Below, in pieces: positions 1 through 4,523 of a stretch of DNA of 6,667 bases. The notes beneath the pieces were generated by a model. The model saw only the letters and a list, made by a program, of their open reading frames with translations, was not told where the DNA came from and did not search any database. The stretch lies in the NCBI GenBank assembly GCA_003168295.1, contig PMST01000600.1, positions 30,061-36,727 of the forward strand. Reading direction: 5' to 3'. The stretch's first letter is position 1. Each line of letters starts with the position of its first letter. Origin of the DNA: Actinomycetota bacterium. GTDB lineage: Bacteria > Actinomycetota > Actinomycetes > Streptosporangiales > Streptosporangiaceae. A program made the position numbers and the translations under genes.

Positions 1-11
1 GGGCGCTCGTG

Positions 12-1457
12 TCAGGCCTCCTTGGGGGCGCTCTCCAGCGGGATCTGGAAGAACGTCGACCGCAGGACGAAACGCGCGATGAGCATCATGACCACGCCGG
101 CCGCGACGATGCCGACGATTGACCAGACCTGCGAGGCAGGCGCGGCCGCCAGCGACTTTTCCACGATCCAGACCAGGAATGCGCACGAGGCGAGAGGCAG
201 GATGCCGACCAGCAGCGCGTCCCAGGCGTTGCTGAAGACGCGACGCCGGTAGTACACGATGGCCGCCAGTCCGGTGAGGACGTAGAAAGCGGCATACAGC
301 AGGCCGGTCACGTCGATCACATCGCTGAAAACGTTCGCGATCGAGCTAGAGAGCAGGTACACCCAGGTGGCCGCGATGAGGATCACGCCGACGACGATGC
401 TGGCGATCGCGGGGGTGGCAAAGCGACGGTTGATGTTGCCCAGGACCGGCGGCAGCACCCGGTGACTCGCCATCCCGTAGATCATCCGGGCGATGACCAC
501 GACGGCGACCCCGGTGGAGGCGATCACCGACAGGGCCAGGGACAGGGCCATCACCTTGGCCCACCAGCCGCCGCCCAGCGTCTGCGCGATGTAGACGAGC
601 GCGTCAGCCGCGTTGGCCTGCAGTTTGGCCGGCGATACGGCCCCGGCCAGGCCCATCTCAGACACGGTGTAGATGATGGCGAGGAAACCGACCGCGTAGA
701 CGGCGGCCCGGCCCGGGTTGCGCCGCCGGTGCTTCACTTCCTCGTTGACGTACACGGTGGCGTCCCAGCCGGTGTACATGAACACGGCGATCAGGAACCC
801 CGACGCCAGGCTGCCTTTCCCGCCGATTCCGCTGGGGTTAAACCAGCCCGCGGTGATCGGGAAGGTGCCGTGATGATGGCTGAGCACCAGCACGAAGCCC
901 GCGATCGCGAAGCCGAGGAGGATCGTGTACTCGATGATGGCCATGCTGACCTGGGTGCGCGCGGTGATTTTGATGCCCACCACAGCGATCACCAGCATGA
1001 GGAGAATCACGGCCGTGCTGATGAGGATATTGGGCCAGGTGCTGGTGGCGGTGGCATTGAAGACGGCCAGGACCGACGGGGAGAGAATCACGACGCCGGA
1101 GACCGCCCCGACCAGGCTGCCGGTGATCATCAGCCAGCCGGTGATGAAACCAAGGTACGGGTTGATCGCGCGGCCGACCCATTCGAAGGAAGCGCCGCAG
1201 TTGGCGTTCCACAGGTTCAGCCGGCGATACGCGTTGGCGATGATGAGCATGGGTATCGCGGTCAGGATAATGACAGGTCCCACGGCGTAGGCGGCCACGG
1301 CGGTCAGTGAGGCCAGCGTCAGCGCCGTCGATACAGTCGGGGCCGAGTTGGCCATACCGATAATCGTGTCCTGGGCCGCCCCAATCGCATCCGGCTCGAG
1401 CCGGGCCGGCGGCGACGATGTCATTCCTGGGACGGCAGTTACGGGTCGTTCCGTCAT
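12..1457 (-). CDS. APC-superfamily amino acid/amine permease, 12 TM
   Basis: This 481-residue integral membrane protein belongs to the APC superfamily (AA_permease_2 type). It probably moves an amino acid or amine across the cytoplasmic membrane by coupling to protons or another solute; the substrate cannot be read from the sequence. About 12 hydrophobic segments are visible, near residues 37-58, 59-77, 100-130, 143-163, 170-192, 216-237, 250-270, 300-325, 349-369, 378-402, 412-432 and 444-464. The first segment carries the small-residue stretch DTIIGMANSAP, where APC proteins have an unwound TM1. TM6 ends in MYTGWDATVYVNEE, followed by a basic loop (KHRRRNPGR). The length is normal for the family. 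The ATG at 1457 is preferred because GGAG lies 6 nt upstream (1464-1467). The roughly 30-residue hydrophilic N-terminus is probably cytoplasmic. A 349-bp gap separates it from the sensor gene, so it is probably a separate transcription unit. Family call firm, substrate unknown. Confidence 0.93.
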   Translation of the reverse strand: MTERPVTAVPGMTSSPPARLEPDAIGAAQDTIIGMANSAPTVSTALTLASLTAVAAYAVGPVIILTAIPMLIIANAYRRLNLWNANCGASFEWVGRAINPYLGFITGWLMITGSLVGAVSGVVILSPSVLAVFNATATSTWPNILISTAVILLMLVIAVVGIKITARTQVSMAIIEYTILLGFAIAGFVLVLSHHHGTFPITAGWFNPSGIGGKGSLASGFLIAVFMYTGWDATVYVNEEVKHRRRNPGRAAVYAVGFLAIIYTVSEMGLAGAVSPAKLQANAADALVYIAQTLGGGWWAKVMALSLALSVIASTGVAVVVIARMIYGMASHRVLPPVLGNINRRFATPAIASIVVGVILIAATWVYLLSSSIANVFSDVIDVTGLLYAAFYVLTGLAAIVYYRRRVFSNAWDALLVGILPLASCAFLVWIVEKSLAAAPASQVWSIVGIVAAGVVMMLIARFVLRSTFFQIPLESAPKEA

Positions 1458-1485
1458 CCTGTTCTCCAGTCGTGGTGTGGCTCGT

Positions 1486-1502
1486 GCGAATTAGATTTTC
1501 GC
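1486..1502. promoter_or_regulatory. Inverted repeat in the permease leader, possible operator/-10 region
   Basis: The 17-bp element GCGAATTAGATTTTCGC has 5-bp arms (GCGAA/TTCGC) around a 7-nt AT-rich centre, 29-45 nt upstream of the permease ATG. Read on the minus strand the centre includes TCTAAT, a fair -10 hexamer. No convincing -35 sits at the standard distance. An operator overlapping a promoter is a reasonable guess; a chance short repeat is not excluded. Confidence 0.28.
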
Positions 1503-1623
1503 AGGCAACAAAGAGAAGCGTCTCACGTTGCTCAGGTTCCGGTGCTTAAGGGCCAGTAAGCAGGAGCATCTGCTCTGCGGCCTCCCGCTGCGCGCTCCCC
1601 TGAATCCGATCGCATGTACGGCA

Positions 1624-1677
1624 CGGCGCCCGCCAAACCCGGCGCGGACACGACGTTGGCGGATCAGGGGCGCCGGG
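1624..1677 (-). repeat. Nested, mutually exclusive GC-rich inverted repeats in the permease leader
   Basis: Three perfect pairings are possible in 54 bp. CGGCGCCC (1624-1631) pairs with GGGCGCCG (1668-1675). CCGCCAA (1630-1636) pairs with TTGGCGG (1656-1662) and stacks inside the first. CCCGGCGC (1638-1645) pairs with GCGCCGGG (1670-1677) and competes for the same right-hand strand. In RNA from the minus strand only one of the two GC-rich outer pairings can form at once. The element lies 167-220 nt upstream of the permease start, between the sensor stop and the permease. It could be a leader switch, part of a terminator, or a by-product of high GC content. Confidence 0.4.
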
Positions 1678-1745
1678 CCACCAGGCGCATGCTACACCCG
1701 GTTGCACAGCCCTCAGTTTGGTCACTTGCAAACCATACGGTCAAA

Positions 1746-1759
1746 ACCTGGCATCAGGT
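1746..1759 (-). terminator. Possible weak intrinsic terminator after the sensor gene
   Basis: ACCTG (1746-1750) and CAGGT (1755-1759) form a perfect 5-bp stem with a 4-nt loop. On the minus strand the stem is followed by TTTTGACC. The next bases also allow outer GTC/GAC pairing. It starts 48 nt past the sensor stop codon. The stem is short and the T tract has only about four residues, so this is a weak candidate. A second small inverted repeat (GTTTG 1718-1722 with CAAAC 1731-1735) follows it. Confidence 0.25.
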
Positions 1760-1806
1760 GACAAGGACGGCGAATTGCCACGGTAACGGTTGCAGGACAC
1801 GGACCG

Positions 1807-4161
1807 TCAGGACTCGTCTTCTCCGCCAGGATTGGCCGTTTCGCTGGCCGATGCCCTGGCTTCGCCGACACCTCGCTGGAATCCGGCGAGCCGGTCCCGG
1901 GCCGCGGCAGCCGACCGTGGTGGCAACACCGGTTCCGAGCCCGGAATGGCGCCGGGGACCAGATTGGCATTCGGCAGCCGTCGGGGGAGCCCCGCTGTCG
2001 TCTCGCCGCCCGAGGACGGTGAATCGACCGTCCGGGCAGCATTCCAGCCTTGGTCGGCCGGCGACGACCAGCGGTTTCCGGCCGCGGCGTTGGGACCGGA
2101 GGAACTGCTTGGCGCCTCGCGACCACCCCTGAACCAATTCGACTCGACCGCGTCGAAGATAGGCAGCCTGCGCGTCTCCGCGGCAACCTCTACGGGCGGC
2201 ACGATCACGCCACCCGCGGCGGCACTCTTCTCCGTGGGCGCCTCGGTGTAACCCGTGGGCGCCTCGGTGTAACCCGTGGGCGCCTCGGCGTAACCCGAGG
2301 GCGCCTCGGTGGCCACCGGAGTGCTAGCGGACTGCGACGTCTCGCTTCGCCACGGCGCGGCGCGAGCGGCCAGCGGGGCCGCAGCGAAGGTTCCGCCTGG
2401 GTTTTCGTCGCCTTGGGCATAAGCCTGCTGGCCAGAGGCGCCCGCAGGTTCGGGTAGCCCGGAACCAAACGGCCTGACGGCGGCGGGCGGTCCGGTCTGG
2501 AGCACCGGCCGCGGGCCGCTAGCCGCGGCCCGGCCCGCATCAGGTATCAACCGCCGGCCGGGCGGCGCGTGCCGGACATCCTCGCGCGGTGGCGCGAACT
2601 CCGGCGCCCTAGCCACGCTCACCCTCTCCTCGGCGGCGACGTAACCGGGATCGGTGGCCGGCTCAGGCAGGCCCGGCCCAGGCAGGCGCCGCCTTGACCC
2701 GGCGCTGCCGAAACTGCTGAGCCTCGACGGCGGAGCCGCGCCTTGGTCCGTGAGTATTTCACCAGGGAGCCAGGTCAGCGCGGTGAGACCGCCGAAATCC
2801 GCCTGTTGCAGTCGGACTCTGATGCCATGCCGCGCCGCGAGCCTGGCGACCACGAACAGACCCATCCACTTGGGCACGTTGATATCCGCCGCCGGGGGGT
2901 GTTCCAGCCGCCAGTTCGCATACGCCAGCTCTTTCGGGGCCATTCCGACGCCCCGGTCGGTGATGTCTACCAATACGCCGCCGCTGGTCAGCACCTGGCC
3001 GGAGATATCGACCTGCATGTCCCCCGCGGAAAACGACGTTGCGTTCTCGATCAGTTCGGCCAGCAGGTGCACCACGTCGTTGACGGCGGGGCCGTTCACC
3101 GCGATGTCCGGCTGCGCCGCCAGCGAGATACGTTCGTAATCCTCGACCTCGGACACCGCGGCCCTAATCACATTCACGAGCGCAATCGCCTGGGTCCAGT
3201 CGCTGGGCACCTCGTGACCGGCCAGAACCAGCAGGTTCTGCGAATTGCGGTGCATGCGGCTCGCGATGCGATTCATCTTGAGCAGGTTCGCTAGGCGCTC
3301 GCTGTCCTGCTCCCCCTGTTCGAGGTGCTCGATGAGGCGGATCTGGCGTTCCACCAGGGACTGGCTACGGTGCGAAAGGTTCACGAACATGGCGTCGAGC
3401 CTGCCGCGAAGTGCGGTCTCGTTGGCTGCCAGGCGCAACATCTCGGTGCGCATGTGGTTGAAGGCGCGGCCGACCTCACCTATCTCGTCGGAGGAATCCA
3501 CATCAATGGGCTCCACATCGGAGGACGGCACGCCCTGGCCATTGTTACCGCTGATGTGGCGGATCTCATCAGGCAGCCGGACCTCGTCCAGGTCGAGCGC
3601 CCCGGCCCGAAGTTTGCGAATCGGCCTCAGCACGGACCCGGCCGCGACCGCCGCCAACCACAACGCCAGCGCCAGGATGACGATCGCCACAACGGTGAAC
3701 GCGACCGCCGACAAAATAGCCCTGTCGCGGAGCGAACTGCCCGACGGGTGGGTCGACGCGGTATGGGTGGCATCGGCAATGCGGACAACACAGAAAGCAA
3801 CGACGGCGACGGCGACGGACGGGATAATGACGAGCAGCATCAAGCGCGAGCGGACGCGCCAATTCTTCAGCTCACGGCGCGAACCGCTATGCGCGGCCGG
3901 GCCGTGGCGTGAACGCTGGTGGCTTCCGCCGGACGAACTGATGCTGCCGGGGCGGGCGTCGTGCCCGGCGGCAGGTACCGGTTCACGGAGGAACGCGGAG
4001 CCATCGTGAGCCTCTGCGAGGGTCCTTGGGCTGGCGTCAATCGCCGGCCTGTCATCGGACCACTGCGAACTATCGCGCTCAGTCCTGATAAAGTCCCCGA
4101 CCACAAGGAAGGCGACGACGAGGACCAGGACAGCGATCAAGATTGCGGCCTGCATGGCCAC
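1807..4161 (-). CDS. CvnA-like membrane sensor with HAMP and HATPase domains (orphan conservon-type histidine kinase-like protein)
   Basis: This 784-residue protein resembles CvnA, the sensor-kinase-like member of actinobacterial conservons that signal to small GTPases. Membrane segments lie near residues 3-22, 105-127 and 149-173. HAMP follows, with LRPIRKL at 178-184 and DEIGEVGRAFNHM at 225-237. The helical DHp-like region spans about 245-315 (NLSHRSQSLVERQI at 261, MHRNSQNLLVLAG at 303). HATPase covers about 355-470: N box ENAT (N373), G1 box DRGVGM (402-407), G2 region MGLFVVARLAARHG (433-446). From about 472 the tail is Pro/Ala/Ser-rich and probably disordered, with three family-type motifs: LPIFDAVESNWFR (666), GLPRRLPNANLVPG (724) and RDRLAGFQRGV (755). 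The extracytoplasmic loop (about 128-148) is far too short for the NIT-type sensor domain that many relatives carry. The GTG start at 4161 directly follows the small ORF's TGA; the ATG at 4155 is an alternative. No roadblock, DUF742 or GTPase gene follows, unlike a complete conservon. Confidence 0.88.
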   Translation of the reverse strand: MAMQAAILIAVLVLVVAFLVVGDFIRTERDSSQWSDDRPAIDASPRTLAEAHDGSAFLREPVPAAGHDARPGSISSSGGSHQRSRHGPAAHSGSRRELKNWRVRSRLMLLVIIPSVAVAVVAFCVVRIADATHTASTHPSGSSLRDRAILSAVAFTVVAIVILALALWLAAVAAGSVLRPIRKLRAGALDLDEVRLPDEIRHISGNNGQGVPSSDVEPIDVDSSDEIGEVGRAFNHMRTEMLRLAANETALRGRLDAMFVNLSHRSQSLVERQIRLIEHLEQGEQDSERLANLLKMNRIASRMHRNSQNLLVLAGHEVPSDWTQAIALVNVIRAAVSEVEDYERISLAAQPDIAVNGPAVNDVVHLLAELIENATSFSAGDMQVDISGQVLTSGGVLVDITDRGVGMAPKELAYANWRLEHPPAADINVPKWMGLFVVARLAARHGIRVRLQQADFGGLTALTWLPGEILTDQGAAPPSRLSSFGSAGSRRRLPGPGLPEPATDPGYVAAEERVSVARAPEFAPPREDVRHAPPGRRLIPDAGRAAASGPRPVLQTGPPAAVRPFGSGLPEPAGASGQQAYAQGDENPGGTFAAAPLAARAAPWRSETSQSASTPVATEAPSGYAEAPTGYTEAPTGYTEAPTEKSAAAGGVIVPPVEVAAETRRLPIFDAVESNWFRGGREAPSSSSGPNAAAGNRWSSPADQGWNAARTVDSPSSGGETTAGLPRRLPNANLVPGAIPGSEPVLPPRSAAAARDRLAGFQRGVGEARASASETANPGGEDES
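2234..2317 (-). repeat. 21-bp tandem repeat coding for GYTEAPT-type heptads
   Basis: Three tandem copies of a 21-bp unit (GTGGGCGCCTCGGTGTAACCC) start at 2234, 2255 and 2276; the third has one change (GCGTA for GTGTA). A fourth, diverged copy (GAGGGCGCC...) follows from 2297. The unit is a multiple of three and stays in frame inside the sensor's disordered tail, encoding EAPTGYTEAPTGYTEAP and neighbours at about residues 617-644. It is a coding minisatellite in a linker, so copy number may differ between strains without breaking the frame. Confidence 0.9.
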
Positions 4162-4296
4162 TCACATCCAGCCGGTGACGGGGGTCATGCGCGCGATGCG
4201 TCGCATGATGCGAGACCGATAATGCCCGGCCACTTCGGTATCGGCGGGCTCGGCGCCAAAGGCGACCCAGAGCCGCTCCAGCGGCGGAACCGACAT
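4162..4296 (-). CDS. Small 44-residue protein of unknown function, coupled to the CvnA-like sensor
   Basis: I do not recognise this family. The ORF begins MSVPPLERLWVAFGAEP and ends in TPVTGWM. Support for coding: an ATG with a strong Shine-Dalgarno (AAGGGG, 4301-4306) four bases upstream; 36 of 44 codons ending in G or C, as in the neighbouring genes; and an in-frame TAA at 4329-4327 with no other ATG between, which fixes the start. The first half is hydrophobic/acidic with W10. Residues 27-37 (RSRIMRRIARM) could form a basic amphipathic helix. There is no membrane segment and no signal peptide. Its TGA (4164-4162) is immediately followed by the sensor's GTG in the same frame, which suggests termination-reinitiation coupling and a role near the sensor. 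Alternatives are a leader peptide controlling sensor translation, or the N-terminus of a longer sensor cut by a nonsense change. Confidence 0.62.
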   Translation of the reverse strand: MSVPPLERLWVAFGAEPADTEVAGHYRSRIMRRIARMTPVTGWM

Positions 4297-4300
4297 AGCG

Positions 4301-4306
4301 CCCCTT
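4301..4306 (-). promoter_or_regulatory. Strong ribosome-binding site deciding the small ORF start
   Basis: On the minus strand the sequence reads GGAAAGGGGCGCTATG. The purine run AAGGGG lies four bases before the ATG at 4296. It is a better match to the 16S rRNA tail than anything before the sensor's own GTG, where only a GGA about 7 nt upstream is visible. The sensor therefore probably depends on ribosomes that enter here. Confidence 0.6.
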
Positions 4307-4380
4307 TCCGGCAGCCTGTCCTGCGCTTACATTGCCGACCCAACTCTAATAGGTAACCGGTCGGCGCACGCGGATTCTCA

Positions 4381-4480
4381 TTTAGAGCGAAAAATCAGTA
4401 TTTCATGGTGTTAACCCATGTTGCATGACTTTTGATCATATTTAACATGTTTTCTACCGTTATAGTACCTTATATCCGAT
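4381..4480. promoter_or_regulatory. AT-rich island, probable promoter/operator region for the small ORF-sensor unit
   Basis: By count 33 of these 100 bases are G or C, against roughly two-thirds in the flanking genes. It lies 85-184 nt upstream of the small ORF in a 214-bp intergenic gap. Visible elements are an imperfect palindrome CATGGTGTTAACCCATG (4404-4420), TGATCA (4433-4438) and the 8-bp palindrome AACATGTT (4444-4451). On the minus strand TATGAT (4440-4435) is a good -10 hexamer, but its -35 is poor. No ORF here is convincing in either direction. A regulated promoter is the simplest reading; the exact start site cannot be placed. Confidence 0.5.
4411..4451. repeat. Repeated TTAAC/ATGTT element, possible paired operator
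   Basis: TTAACCCATGTT (4411-4422) and TTAACATGTT (4442-4451) share both halves, TTAAC and ATGTT, differing by a CC insertion. Their starts are 31 bp apart, close to three helical turns, so a dimeric regulator could bind both on one DNA face. Both lie inside the AT-rich island. Low complexity makes chance similarity possible. Confidence 0.35.
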
Positions 4481-4498
4481 TTGGCAGACACGCATCCT

Positions 4499-4523
4499 CA
4501 AAGAAGGGGGTCAGCTCTCCCCT
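4499..4523 (-). terminator. Possible terminator hairpin overlapping the stop codon of the STAND/TPR gene
   Basis: On the minus strand AGGGG (4523-4519) can pair with CCCCT (4509-4505) across a 9-nt loop that contains the TGA stop. TTCTTT follows. Stem and T tract are both short, so this is only a candidate. It would separate the STAND/TPR transcript from the small ORF-sensor unit. Confidence 0.25.

Noticed and set aside
462..1310. Long plus-strand open frame (282 codons) opposite the permease
   Set aside because: Its composition is dominated by Gly/Asp/His/Arg and follows from the GC-rich antisense of a clear permease gene. There is no family resemblance and no ribosome site.
1546..1731. 61-codon minus-strand frame in the gap upstream of the permease
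   Set aside because: It would need a TTG start with no ribosome site, its composition is Cys/Trp/Arg/Pro-rich, and it crosses the hairpin region. Non-coding leader is the better reading.
2234..2317. Possible CRISPR-like array
   Set aside because: The units are directly adjacent with no spacers, and they stay in frame in a disordered protein tail.
3245..4009. Plus-strand frames opposite the sensor (also 2654-3139, 2743-3294 and 3325-3912)
   Set aside because: They lie opposite well-defined HAMP and HATPase domains and have the Ser/Arg-rich or His/Arg-rich composition of shadow frames.
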